Made by a program: the position numbers and the translations under genes | The notes under the pieces: model-generated | What the model saw: only the letters and a program-made list of their open reading frames with translations | The model's database searches: none | What the model was told of the DNA's origin: nothing | NCBI GenBank assembly: GCA_017601225.1 | Contig: JAFNIX010000001.1 | Coordinates: 1-64,000 of the forward strand | DNA length: 64,000 bases | Source: Candidatus Brockarchaeota archaeon | Lineage (GTDB): Archaea; Thermoproteota; EX4484-205; JAAOZP01 | Direction of reading: 5' to 3' | Shown: positions 51,604 to 59,885 of the stretch, in pieces | Layout of the letters: each line of letters begins with the position of its first letter | How positions within the stretch are numbered: the first letter of the stretch is position 1

Positions 51604-52377
51604 ATGGGAGTGTTAAGCCACTTGGTGAGGCTTCTTTCCGCCCTCTTCCTCAGCATGTTTATCTCTTATACCGTTTATCGCGCCCTGGGGCTGATTGATG
51701 CCCTCCTCTCCAGTATCATCGGGCTCGGCCTGATGATGAGCCTCCCCTTCACGCTGATCTTTCTCTTTTACGGTAGGGTTCAATGGGCTAAATACGCCCT
51801 TGCCTTCATTTGGGCTGCATACCTCGTTGGAATCTGGACATACATGCTCGTAAGCATGGTGGTAACACTTCCAAGTTATCTTTGGATTCCAGTTATGGCA
51901 GCTTTCCTAGGGGGAATAGTAACTCTGGCCATTTGGAAGAGGAAGAAGCTTACCATCCCTTGGCCATTACAGAGGGATGTGGAGCCGAAAGTAAAGGGGC
52001 TTGAAGAAGGACTAGAGGAACGTGAAGAATTGGGCCGTTTAGAGGAGGGAAATAAAGAACTTTCTACTCTAGTAGAGTCCCTGAACGAAATTGAATGCAA
52101 GATATTATTGATGCTTCTGGAGTCGGAGAGGCAGTATTCTAAGAAGGAGCTTCAAGGCGCGGTTAAAGCCACTTATTCCAGGGTGTTGAGGGCGGTGGAC
52201 GAGTTGAGCAGGCTTGGGCTAGTCGAGGTCACGGAGCTCCCGAGGAGGACGAGGGGCGCGCCAATCCAACACATGGTGAAGGCTTCGGAAGACGTGTTAA
52301 AAAGTGGGCCCGAGGCAAAGAGGCTGGTCGAGAAGAGGCTCGTAAGACTGGAAAAGGCTGGCCCCAGTGCTAAATGA
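51604..52377 (+). CDS. Membrane-anchored winged-helix protein
   Basis: A 257-residue protein: four hydrophobic segments (about 1-110), a charged coiled-coil linker (EEGLEEREELGRLEEGNKEL) and a C-terminal winged-helix domain (IECKILLMLLESERQYSKKELQ.. RVLRAVDELSRLGLVEV). It looks like a membrane-bound DNA-binding regulator. It is flanked by inverted repeat arrays that could be its own operators, and is followed 64 bp later by a HerA-like ATPase gene. Confidence 0.82.
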   Translation: MGVLSHLVRLLSALFLSMFISYTVYRALGLIDALLSSIIGLGLMMSLPFTLIFLFYGRVQWAKYALAFIWAAYLVGIWTYMLVSMVVTLPSYLWIPVMAAFLGGIVTLAIWKRKKLTIPWPLQRDVEPKVKGLEEGLEEREELGRLEEGNKELSTLVESLNEIECKILLMLLESERQYSKKELQGAVKATYSRVLRAVDELSRLGLVEVTELPRRTRGAPIQHMVKASEDVLKSGPEAKRLVEKRLVRLEKAGPSAK

Positions 52378-52378
52378 C

Positions 52379-52441
52379 CTGTGTTCATCTGAGTGCGATC
52401 TGTATTCGATCTGAATTCATCTGAGTTCAATCAGAATAATT
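52379..52441. repeat. Right, inverted array of the same repeats
   Basis: Units TTCATCTGAGTGCG, TATTCGATCTGAAT and TTCATCTGAGTTCAATC fill the whole 64-bp gap between the membrane wHTH gene and the HerA-like gene. The orientation is opposite to the left array. The outer 20 bp of both arrays match at 17 positions when inverted. Confidence 0.8.
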
Positions 52442-54673
52442 ATGAGGTGCCTCTTGAAAATTCAGGTCAAATTGATATCGTTGACGAGGTTCAGGAAAAT
52501 CGTCTACGAGAGAGTCGAGGTAACCGAGCTGGGGAAAAGGGTCGAAAGACCTCCTACTAAGCATATAAGAACGTTTGAAGTCTTAGGAGCGAAGGTAATT
52601 CTTGGAAGGGATACCTTCAAAATTTCTGGGAGGCTCATTTCCGAAGCGAGGCTGAGGTCAGCTGATCATAGCGACACCTCTTCTGAGCTTAGGATGCTTC
52701 GCGGCCTATTCATGAACGGTTTTGATGGCATGTTCACGGTGTCATATGAGCCGTTTAACTACGAGATGAGGCTTTCAACGGCATCCAGGTCTATCGAGGA
52801 GCTGGGTAAGATGTTCTCGAGAATGAGGGCAAGTGTGCATGCCGGATTCCCCGAAGCCGAACTCGAAACCCTCAACGCTTCTTCCGAGGTTGTCCTATGG
52901 CCGCTGGGCGGCCCACCGGTTTTAAGGTATAAGAACGCTTTGATCCTACAGAGAAGACAGGGATTCTCGGCAGCCTCATTTCTATCCATGAAGCCGGACG
53001 ATTCACTTGATATCGTAGAAGATGCTTTGGAGAATGCTCTAAGATCCTCGGCAGAATCCGGATGCTCGCTTAGGTTTTGCGTTCCAATTAAATCGTGCAA
53101 AGGTATCCTTCATGCCTTAAGCTTATGGACTGAGAGGAGGAGAATCTCCTCGCGATATTCGAGGACCTACGAGAGGTTGATGAAGAAAGGGCTTCACAAT
53201 AGCAGAGGGGAGCTTATAGGCTACAACTTGAGGGAATCCGCCGAGCTTGAGGAATTTCGCTTGAAGTATGAGAGACTCGATAGCAATGCTGGATGCTGGA
53301 CATGCTCACTAATTATCGTCGTGATAGGACCTTCTGAAAAAGACCTCAACCAAGCCTATCTGAGACAAAGGAACAATGTGGAGGCAGTTAAAGCAGCCTT
53401 CTCCTCCTCATATGGGATTAAGCTAGAAGAGGTCGGCCTGCTAAGCCTTGGTAGCGTAGCGAGGAGCATCCTTGAGAGGAAAATTGTAGACTTCAAGAAA
53501 GCCCACATGACTAGTGACAAGCTATCATTACTTGTAAATATTCCAAGGCCGATAACGCCGAGCATATCCTACACGCCAAGGAGAAACGTCGATTTTGGGG
53601 CCTTTGACCCAGCTGAGCTCAAGGGGAACGGAATAATGCTGGGCTATTACGAGTCCATGGGGAGAAGGCTTGAAGTCAGAATAGGGATAGAGGACTTACC
53701 TCTCCACCTAGCCATATTTGGGGTTCCTGGCTCTGGTAAAAGCACTCTGGCAAAGGCACTCTTGAGAAGGTATAGGGAGCTCGGAGGCCCCATAATGGTT
53801 TTCGACAGGCACGGAGAATACATCAATGAATTTGATGACGCCATGGTTCTCAACACGGACAATGCTAGGATAAACCTCATGGACCATCATGGAGATCCAG
53901 AGGGACATGCCAAGATTCTAAGTGAGGTTTTTACAATGGCCTGGCCAAATGAATTCGGACCATTAGTCTCCCACATCTTCAGAAGAATGTACTTTAGGTA
54001 TATTAGGGAGGACAGTTGTCCAAATCTCGTTGACTTTCTGGAGTTCCTCGAGAAGAGTTTAGACTCCGAAGACTTAATGCTACTCCGCTCCGGTAAGGCT
54101 AGGGATAAGCTATTCTCGTTAGTCGGAAGGCTAAGTGAGCTTACGCAGGGCAACATCGGCAAAGTGTTTGACGTGGTTAGCAAGCAAGAAGACACGATGG
54201 AAAGGCTTCTTTCAGACACCGTTATCTTTGACTTGAGCGACATGGATACTGATAGGGATGCAAACATATTCGCATGGATAATGCTTAAACAGGTCTATGA
54301 TTTCAGGAAGAGAAGAAAGTTAAGCAAAGGCCTACCACACGTTATAGTTTGCGAAGAGGTTCACAACATTGCTCCAGCTAAATTCGAGGGCCAGGAAACA
54401 ATAGTCGAGAAGATGCTTAAGGAGATGAGGAAGTTCAAAGAATCTGTTTGGCTCATAGATCAAAGACCATTAACAGTATCGAGAGACGTTTTAGGATTAT
54501 GCGGGACAATAATTTGCCTGAGACTACAATACTCAAGCGATGTCGAAAGAATTGCAGATACAATGCATCTTAATGAAGAGCAAAGGCTGAAACTACAGGA
54601 GTTTAAACAGGGAGAAGCAATAGCGTTACTACCAGGAATAAGCACGGCAATACCAGTTATATTGCAAGCATAA
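52442..54673 (+). CDS. HerA/FtsK-like P-loop ATPase (DUF87 type)
   Basis: A 743-residue protein. The first 400 residues are an unrecognised N-terminal domain; the ATPase has Walker A FGVPGSGKSTLAKAL at about 425, VFDRHGEYINEF, Walker B HVIVCEEVHNIA at about 633 and sensor-like LIDQRPLTVSRDV. HerA-type motors pump DNA and work with NurA-like nucleases in repair, conjugation or defence. No nuclease lies beside it. The ATG comes directly after the repeat array, which hints at shared control with the upstream gene. Confidence 0.88.
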   Translation: MRCLLKIQVKLISLTRFRKIVYERVEVTELGKRVERPPTKHIRTFEVLGAKVILGRDTFKISGRLISEARLRSADHSDTSSELRMLRGLFMNGFDGMFTVSYEPFNYEMRLSTASRSIEELGKMFSRMRASVHAGFPEAELETLNASSEVVLWPLGGPPVLRYKNALILQRRQGFSAASFLSMKPDDSLDIVEDALENALRSSAESGCSLRFCVPIKSCKGILHALSLWTERRRISSRYSRTYERLMKKGLHNSRGELIGYNLRESAELEEFRLKYERLDSNAGCWTCSLIIVVIGPSEKDLNQAYLRQRNNVEAVKAAFSSSYGIKLEEVGLLSLGSVARSILERKIVDFKKAHMTSDKLSLLVNIPRPITPSISYTPRRNVDFGAFDPAELKGNGIMLGYYESMGRRLEVRIGIEDLPLHLAIFGVPGSGKSTLAKALLRRYRELGGPIMVFDRHGEYINEFDDAMVLNTDNARINLMDHHGDPEGHAKILSEVFTMAWPNEFGPLVSHIFRRMYFRYIREDSCPNLVDFLEFLEKSLDSEDLMLLRSGKARDKLFSLVGRLSELTQGNIGKVFDVVSKQEDTMERLLSDTVIFDLSDMDTDRDANIFAWIMLKQVYDFRKRRKLSKGLPHVIVCEEVHNIAPAKFEGQETIVEKMLKEMRKFKESVWLIDQRPLTVSRDVLGLCGTIICLRLQYSSDVERIADTMHLNEEQRLKLQEFKQGEAIALLPGISTAIPVILQA

Positions 54674-54746
54674 CTAATTCCCTCCAGATTTCAGAAATCC
54701 CTGCCTTACTCTGCTTCTAATTCCCAAGCTCTTAAACTTCCCGCCG

Positions 54747-55034
54747 TTAACCTGGCTTGACTGTCTCAGCCTTCTTCACATCCCTGTTAAACTGGATGAG
54801 GAGGGACACAACCCTACTATTAAGATTTAAAGCGACAATCTTATTGGCTGAAAGCCTTTCAATCCTGATTAAGCCGAGCCTCAGAAGATTCTTAAGAGCC
54901 CTGTCCACGCTGGAGGAGGAGCAGCCGACCCTCCTAGCAAGCTCAACCTGCGTGAAAATAGTGTGGGGAGCGTTTAAAAGCTCCTCTAAAACCCTAGCCT
55001 GAACCCTGCTGGCGAAAACCTCACTCAGCCTCAT
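54747..55034 (-). CDS. Small winged-helix DNA-binding protein
   Basis: A 95-residue protein with a clear winged helix (FTQVELARRVGCSSSSVDRALKNLLRLGLIRIERL) and a basic tail. I start it at ATG 55034 (MRLSEVFASRVQ); a longer frame would run into the tRNA gene upstream. Probably a transcription regulator, perhaps part of the same mobile neighbourhood as the HerA gene, with which it is convergent. Confidence 0.8.
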   Translation of the reverse strand: MRLSEVFASRVQARVLEELLNAPHTIFTQVELARRVGCSSSSVDRALKNLLRLGLIRIERLSANKIVALNLNSRVVSLLIQFNRDVKKAETVKPG

Positions 55035-55086
55035 ACTAAAACTTAAAAACAATCCGAAAATAATATGTCTTACTGTAGGGAAGAAG

Positions 55087-55201
55087 GCGGGGGTCGCCAA
55101 AGCCAAGCAGCGGCAAGGCCAGGTCAAAGGCGGGAGGCTCAAGACCTCGGGGAGGGACCTCTTCCCGCAGGGGTTCGTGGGTTCAAATCCCACCCCCCGC
55201 A
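55087..55201 (+). tRNA. tRNA-Leu(CAA), two introns
   Basis: Acceptors GCGGGGG and CCCCCGC pair; discriminator A55201. Exons 55087-55100, 55118-55143 and 55157-55201 sum to 85 nt. The 17-nt D-loop intron (55101-55117) occupies the same site as that of tRNA-Leu(TAA) and is nearly the same sequence. The 13-nt anticodon-loop intron (55144-55156) is at 37/38. Stem GGAGG/CCTCT, loop CTCAAGA, variable arm TCCCGCAGGGGTTCG. Confidence 0.88.
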
Positions 55202-55312
55202 TTTCTCAAAATTGAGCGTATGCTCTAAGCGTACACTCTCGCTTTATCTGTCGCTTTCATTTTCTGGCTTCGAAAGTTTTAAATGCAGTGCTTTTTATGA
55301 GGCGGAAATTTG

Positions 55313-56251
55313 ATGGCGAGTCTAATGAAGGCTGAGTATGCGCTGCTCCTTGCTTTACTATTCGCTTTCTCATCAACTGTAGTGTTTAATGTAAAAGCTG
55401 AGGGTCTTCAGTCTAACCCTACGAATATTGAGGTAGGGGTTTGGCTTGTAAACGTGGAGAAGGTTGATTTGTCTGCGGGCAGCTATCGTTTGGATTTTTA
55501 CCTTTGGTTTAGGTTTGATCCTTCTGAGATAAGCTTAGAGGATGTAAAGGAGTTCGAGTTTGTTAACGGTTTTCCGACGAAGTATGAGGTTAAAGCGGAT
55601 GCAGACAATGGGTATTTAGAGTACCGTGTCAGAGGAGACTTTATAAAAACCTTCGATTTCTCAAGATATCCTTTCGAAATGCATACGCTCACCGTGGAGC
55701 TGGAGCATAAAAAACTAAATGCTTCTCATCTAATCTTTACGGCGGATCCGACCTCAAACATTGATAAAGAAGTTAATGTCGCTGGTTGGGAAATAGAGGG
55801 TTTTGAAGCCGCGGTAAGAGAACACTCTTATAGTGGCGATGTTTATTCCAGATTCGTTTTCAGTGTTTCATTAAAAAGACCCATGCTGTCCTCCTTTGTC
55901 AAAAGTGTTCTGCCGATAATAGTTATAACAACAATATCGCTACTGACCTTTTTCATGTCTCCCCAGAACTTCGGCCAGAGAATAGGCTTGGGTGTGACAA
56001 CCCTTATGTCTGCAACGACTTTCCATCTGGCATTGCTCAGCGGTATCCCTCCCATAGGTTACCTTACTTTTGCTGATAGAATGATGCTTTTAATATACGC
56101 AATTTTCCTCTACAACCTTTCAGTCTCGGTCTACATCATGAGGCTTGTAGACGCGAAAAAAGCTGAAGAAGCGCAAAAATTCAACAAGAAAGCATCAAAA
56201 CTGTTAGCCATTATTATAATCGCCTTAGTGGTAATCCAGCTATTTGCCTAA
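55313..56251 (+). CDS. Pentameric ligand-gated ion channel (Cys-loop-type) homologue
   Basis: A 312-residue protein with a signal peptide (about 1-30), an all-beta external domain of about 165 residues and four hydrophobic helices (M1 about 197-217, M2 about 224-245, M3 about 253-280, M4 about 291-311). The Pro-loop equivalent of the Cys-loop is FDFSRYPFEMHTLTVEL, without the flanking cysteines, as in prokaryotic channels. M1 ends before FMSPQNFGQRIGLG, and M2 is rich in Ser/Thr (VTTLMSATTFHLALL). It should form a pentameric cation or anion pore gated by an external ligand or protons. Start ATG 55313 has a TATA-like TTTTAAAT about 32 bases upstream. Confidence 0.85.
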   Translation: MASLMKAEYALLLALLFAFSSTVVFNVKAEGLQSNPTNIEVGVWLVNVEKVDLSAGSYRLDFYLWFRFDPSEISLEDVKEFEFVNGFPTKYEVKADADNGYLEYRVRGDFIKTFDFSRYPFEMHTLTVELEHKKLNASHLIFTADPTSNIDKEVNVAGWEIEGFEAAVREHSYSGDVYSRFVFSVSLKRPMLSSFVKSVLPIIVITTISLLTFFMSPQNFGQRIGLGVTTLMSATTFHLALLSGIPPIGYLTFADRMMLLIYAIFLYNLSVSVYIMRLVDAKKAEEAQKFNKKASKLLAIIIIALVVIQLFA

Positions 56252-56369
56252 ACGCAGTAATTCCTAATTGTGGCGAGCTTAATTACGCGCGTGCTGTTGC
56301 GGATTTTCCTCCATATGGAGGAATGCTTAAAAAGCATGTGTTAAAATTCAATGCTGGTGTTCAGGAAAC

Positions 56370-56774
56370 ATGACGGCAGAAGAGTGTGTTTTCTGCAAGA
56401 TTATTCGAGGAGAGTTGCCGTCTTGGAAGGTCGTGGAAAACGACTTTGCAATAGGGATTTTGGACACCAATCCTACCGCTGAAGGCCACTGTCTAATTAT
56501 CCCGAAACGCCATGTCCGTTATTGGCACGACCTGAATGATGCGGAGACGGCCGCCGTTTTCAACACTGCAAAGACAGTCGCCAAACAAATAAAAAAGGCC
56601 TTCAAGCCAGATTTCGTCTGCGTCTTCATTCGCGGTGGACGGGTCAAGCATGCTCACATAGTTTTGTTCCCGTCTCAGGAAGGTGACAAACTGAGTGGTT
56701 TCCCGCAATCAATATTGGGAACCGCGGAAATCAACTTTGATGATGTGCGAATGAAAATAATCAGCGCGGGGTAA
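56370..56774 (+). CDS. HIT-family protein
   Basis: A 134-residue histidine-triad protein of the nucleotide hydrolase/transferase superfamily. CVFCKIIRGELPSWKV, FAIGILDTNPTAEGHCLIIPKRH are typical. The triad reads KHAHIVLFP, so the third His is Val while the central nucleophilic His is kept. It likely splits AMP-linked compounds. The two Cys with His (CxxC) may bind zinc. Confidence 0.9.
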   Translation: MTAEECVFCKIIRGELPSWKVVENDFAIGILDTNPTAEGHCLIIPKRHVRYWHDLNDAETAAVFNTAKTVAKQIKKAFKPDFVCVFIRGGRVKHAHIVLFPSQEGDKLSGFPQSILGTAEINFDDVRMKIISAG

Positions 56775-56908
56775 GTTCAGCCAGCCTGTTTCAAATAGAC
56801 TAGTAGCATGCTAAAACGCGGTGCCGCTTAACCCGTGCTTTCCCTTTCTCAAGACGTCTATTTTTTATACCTCGAAATTTAAGCTTGCCCATAAAATATG
56901 GATGAAAG

Positions 56909-57013
56909 CGGGCCCGGAGGGATTTGAACCCTCGACCCTCAGGTTAAGAGCCTGCTGCTCTACCATGCTGCTCCGAGACATATTCAAATATTTCTCGTCT
57001 GAGCTACGGGCCC
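56909..57013 (-). tRNA. tRNA-Lys(CTT) with a 31-nt D-loop intron
   Basis: Minus strand, 5' end at 57013. Acceptors GGGCCCG and CGGGCCC pair; discriminator G56909. Exon 1 (57013-56999) ends GCTCAG; exon 2 (56967-56909) begins CATGGTAGAGC; together 74 nt with loop CTCTTAA. The intron 56998-56968 starts ACGAGAAA and ends CTCGGAGCAG, the same ends as in tRNA-Phe and at the same site after nucleotide 15. The 27-43 pair is G-A. Confidence 0.88.
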
Positions 57014-57254
57014 TCGTGTAGTGGCGTATAGTAGAGTGATAAAAACTTTTCTCCTCACACTATTTAAACGTAGAGGAGGATACTTGAGGCTGCTGAAAAA
57101 ATGAGTAATAGGTGTTAAGTTCCATGTCTCCGTATTCTTGCATAACCTGGGCATATTGGCTGCCTTACGGTTTCTTGCTAATAGGATGGTAATTTTCTTA
57201 AACCGGAGGACTTTTATAGAGACAGTAGAACACGGTATGGGAGGAGAATATACT

Positions 57255-57698
57255 ATGAGTAGAAGGGGTGTTGTTGTGCTTACCACGGGCGTCTTCGACA
57301 TTATTCACCCGGGTCACATAAGGTTTCTTGAGGAGGCTAAGCGTTTGGCGGGCGAGGACGGCAGGCTTCTTGTGATTGTTGCGTGCGACAGCGTGGTTAA
57401 GGGTAATAAGGGTAGGAGCCCGATGTTCAGGGCTAGGGACCGGGCTTTCATGGTTTCCAGGCTTAAGCCTGTTGACAGGGTTTACATCGGTAGGAGGGGT
57501 GATATTGAGAAGAATATTGAATGGTTTCTGAAGAGGCTTAAGCCGGATGTTATAGTTTTCGGCTATGATCAGACCAGCATCATGAGGAGGACTCAAAGGG
57601 TTTTGAAAAGGCTTGGGCTTGAAATCAAGACTGTTAAAATGAGGAAGTTTTTCAACACGAGCTCTAGCAAGATTATTGAGAAGATTAGGAGAGCATAG
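57255..57698 (+). CDS. ribL: FAD synthase RibL, archaeal type
   Basis: A 147-residue cytidylyltransferase-fold enzyme that joins FMN and ATP (or a related nucleotide) to form FAD. It has TGVFDIIHPGHIRFLEEAK with the HxGH motif and GYDQTSIMRR near the end. Length equals known archaeal RibL. GGAGGAG upstream supports ATG 57255. Convergent with ribK, 20 bp apart, so both flavin steps are encoded together. A glycerol-3-phosphate cytidylyltransferase role is less likely. Confidence 0.88.
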   Translation: MSRRGVVVLTTGVFDIIHPGHIRFLEEAKRLAGEDGRLLVIVACDSVVKGNKGRSPMFRARDRAFMVSRLKPVDRVYIGRRGDIEKNIEWFLKRLKPDVIVFGYDQTSIMRRTQRVLKRLGLEIKTVKMRKFFNTSSSKIIEKIRRA

Positions 57699-57717
57699 TT
57701 TGGGCTTCTCTCCGCTT

Positions 57718-58407
57718 TCACCCTCTTCCTGTTTCCACGTTTTTGAAAGTGAAGGTTACAGTGTCCCCGTCTTTAAGCTTAAGCTCCTTCCTGAGGTTGT
57801 GGGGCGAGATTATTTCAACCACGGAGCTGTCGTAAACCGTTCTCAAAGCCTTAACTATGGCGCCCTCGTAATTACCGGCGACAATAACCGGGTAGCAGTA
57901 ACCGTCTCCAAATGTTCTCTCATGGTTTGTGAAGCCTTGAATGAATATCGGTGGCTTAGACATTTTCTCGATGAGCAGAAGCTGATCCATGTACTGCTCT
58001 ATTCTCAGGTTAAGCGTGCCAGGATAGGGGTAGAAGCCGAGCTTAGAGTAGAACTGTTCGAGATAAGGCTTCCTGGAAACATAGTATGCTCCCTCGCCGA
58101 GCCCAGTGAAGACCTTTCCGGTGAAAACATAGGTTTTGTCAACCCTGTTTATCAAGGATAGGATTGTACCCGCGTGAAGCTTAATCTGGTTCAACCCTTT
58201 GCTTGAAAGCTTTATCACTCGACCACGGGGTGTCATCACGGTTTCAACAAGGCCCTCCCTCTCAAGCTCCCGGAGATACCTGGAGATGGATTGGTGCGAA
58301 ACACCGGTAGCCTTAGAGAGCCTTCTTGTTGAAACAGGCGTCTTCTCCTCGCCGGCAAGCTTCGCGATGGCGATCAGCATGAAAATCTTTCTATACTGTT
58401 TCATCAC
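57718..58407 (-). CDS. ribK: CTP-dependent riboflavin kinase with N-terminal HTH
   Basis: A 229-residue protein: winged helix (about 15-75, VSTRRLSKATGVSHQSISRYL) fused to the archaeal CTP-dependent riboflavin kinase (about 90-225, VFTGLGEGAYYVS, YPGTLNLRI). It makes FMN from riboflavin with CTP. The HTH suggests it also regulates, as seen in some archaeal RibR/RibK fusions. It is last in a seven-gene operon and overlaps the endonuclease V gene by 17 bases. Confidence 0.94.
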   Translation of the reverse strand: MMKQYRKIFMLIAIAKLAGEEKTPVSTRRLSKATGVSHQSISRYLRELEREGLVETVMTPRGRVIKLSSKGLNQIKLHAGTILSLINRVDKTYVFTGKVFTGLGEGAYYVSRKPYLEQFYSKLGFYPYPGTLNLRIEQYMDQLLLIEKMSKPPIFIQGFTNHERTFGDGYCYPVIVAGNYEGAIVKALRTVYDSSVVEIISPHNLRKELKLKDGDTVTFTFKNVETGRG

Positions 58408-59053
58408 CAGCCACCAGCGTTAACGCTTTTCTAGAGAAAAAGTGCGCTGCCTCAAGAGGTATTGGTAGTCCCCTGTCCCTTAGGGTGGTTCTCCTAAGCA
58501 CGTTGAACGCTGCTTCAAGGGTCATCATGTTTCCCACACTGTAGTAAAACCTGTCTCCAAACGCTCTTAAATGGTTAACGTTATGCTCCTCGTCAAGCCT
58601 CCCCAAGGGTTTTCTAGCAACCCCTATGGTGGGCTTCTTAAGCAGTACTCCGAGGAATGTGGCTAAGCCGCATTTCCTAGGGTGGGCGAGCCCATGGCCG
58701 TTAACCAGTAGCACGTCATACTCGGCAAGAAACCTTCTAAGAACAGGTAGGACAACCGGTCCTTCTCTGAAGCATAGGAGCGAGGAAAAATAAGGCATTT
58801 TTGAACGGGTTGTTGAAACGCTTACAAGGATTATCCTGTTCTCCGGGATGCTGAAAACCGTGAAGCCTACGAGGGCTGAGTCTCCACAGTAGGAGGCGTC
58901 GACGCCAGCAACCTTTTCCACCCCCTCACAATACTCCTCTGAGACAACAACCTTTTTAGAGATGAGTCTCTGGGTTTCGCAAAGCCTCTCGTAAAGAGCC
59001 TGATCAAGTTTCAGGTCCTCTCCTGTTTTAACCTTGTCAGCGGAGTTTTTCAA
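58391..59053 (-). CDS. nfi: Endonuclease V
   Basis: A 220-residue repair nuclease that nicks DNA or RNA next to deaminated adenine (inosine). Active-site features: AGVDASYCGDS, MPYFSSLLCFREGP and LLVNGHGLAHPRKCGLATFLG. The PYxPGxL block reads PYFSSLL, a mild change. It overlaps both neighbours by 17 bases, so it is firmly in the operon. Confidence 0.93.
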   Translation of the reverse strand: MKNSADKVKTGEDLKLDQALYERLCETQRLISKKVVVSEEYCEGVEKVAGVDASYCGDSALVGFTVFSIPENRIILVSVSTTRSKMPYFSSLLCFREGPVVLPVLRRFLAEYDVLLVNGHGLAHPRKCGLATFLGVLLKKPTIGVARKPLGRLDEEHNVNHLRAFGDRFYYSVGNMMTLEAAFNVLRRTTLRDRGLPIPLEAAHFFSRKALTLVAGDETV

Positions 59054-59675
59054 AGTATTTTTCCATTGTCGATAGGAATGCTTTCCTACGGAGCTCCTCG
59101 TTCAGAATCGAGAAGGCAGACTCCACTGAAGACCTGTTAACATCTATCTTCCTCTTGAAACCGGGCAGCGCCGAGTCTCCGAGCGCGATCGCTGAAACAT
59201 TCTCGTAAAGCTTAGCCATAATCCTGTAGGTTTCCTCAGCCTCCTTCAACTCACCCCTCCTAAGATGCTCAAGCATTACTCTCTTCAACTCTCCTATGAA
59301 ATCTGAGACCGCGTAGAGTATTGAAGCCGGTGGAGGCTTAACCCTGAGCCTATACTCCCTGCCGGATGTGAACCAGTACACTAGAACCGCTTCGAGAAAC
59401 TCCTGGTACGTCTGAACTATTGGGGGCCATGTTTCCCAGACTCCCTCCCGGTAAGCAGTCTTAACCAGCCTCGCTATGTCTTTCTGCACACTGTCCAGTA
59501 TTCTCTTCGAAGCCTTGAAGTCGTGCGCGTAGGATGCTTTAACGGAGCTCCTACACTTCTTCACAACGCTGCTTATGCTTCTCAACAGGTCGTACTTAAC
59601 GTCCTCCTGCCTCTTCAAATACTCGTAGGATTCTCTGATTAGGAGGCTTACCCTACTGTTTAAATCATCAGTCAA
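59037..59675 (-). CDS. Translin/TRAX family protein
   Basis: A 212-residue all-helical nucleic-acid-binding protein. YAVSDFIGELKRVMLEHL, LGDSALPGFKRKIDVNRSSVE match the translin family. Some archaeal members form ring octamers and cut small RNAs through three acidic residues; those in ELKR and nearby seem present. Next to L37e and the LSm gene, it may act in RNA turnover. Confidence 0.85.
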   Translation of the reverse strand: MTDDLNSRVSLLIRESYEYLKRQEDVKYDLLRSISSVVKKCRSSVKASYAHDFKASKRILDSVQKDIARLVKTAYREGVWETWPPIVQTYQEFLEAVLVYWFTSGREYRLRVKPPPASILYAVSDFIGELKRVMLEHLRRGELKEAEETYRIMAKLYENVSAIALGDSALPGFKRKIDVNRSSVESAFSILNEELRRKAFLSTMEKYFEKLR

Positions 59676-59678
59676 AGC

Positions 59679-59879
59679 CTAGACAACTCTCACGGTCCTC
59701 TGCAGCTTCTTGTTCTGCCAAGAGTATCTTCTTATCCTCGGGCTCCTGCCGAAGCCGCATGCCGCGCAATACTTCTTCCTAATGTTGAAAGACCTTCTTC
59801 CGCATCTCCTGCATATCTTGTGAGTTGGCTTCTTATGGAGTCTTCCGAAGGCTGTTGTCCCAGCCGAGGTCTTGCCCAT
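59679..59879 (-). CDS. rpl37e: Ribosomal protein L37e
   Basis: A 66-residue zinc ribosomal protein ([20 protein letters not shown]) with a basic tail and the [17 protein letters not shown] opening. Archaeal/eukaryotic only. It lies seven bases after the LSm gene, the common archaeal order. Confidence 0.98.
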   Translation of the reverse strand: MGKTSAGTTAFGRLHKKPTHKICRRCGRRSFNIRKKYCAACGFGRSPRIRRYSWQNKKLQRTVRVV

Positions 59880-59885
59880 TTCCCT

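Noticed and set aside
55035-55202. N-terminal extension of the small wHTH protein
   Set aside because: It would be antisense to the tRNA-Leu(CAA) gene; ATG 55034 gives a complete domain.
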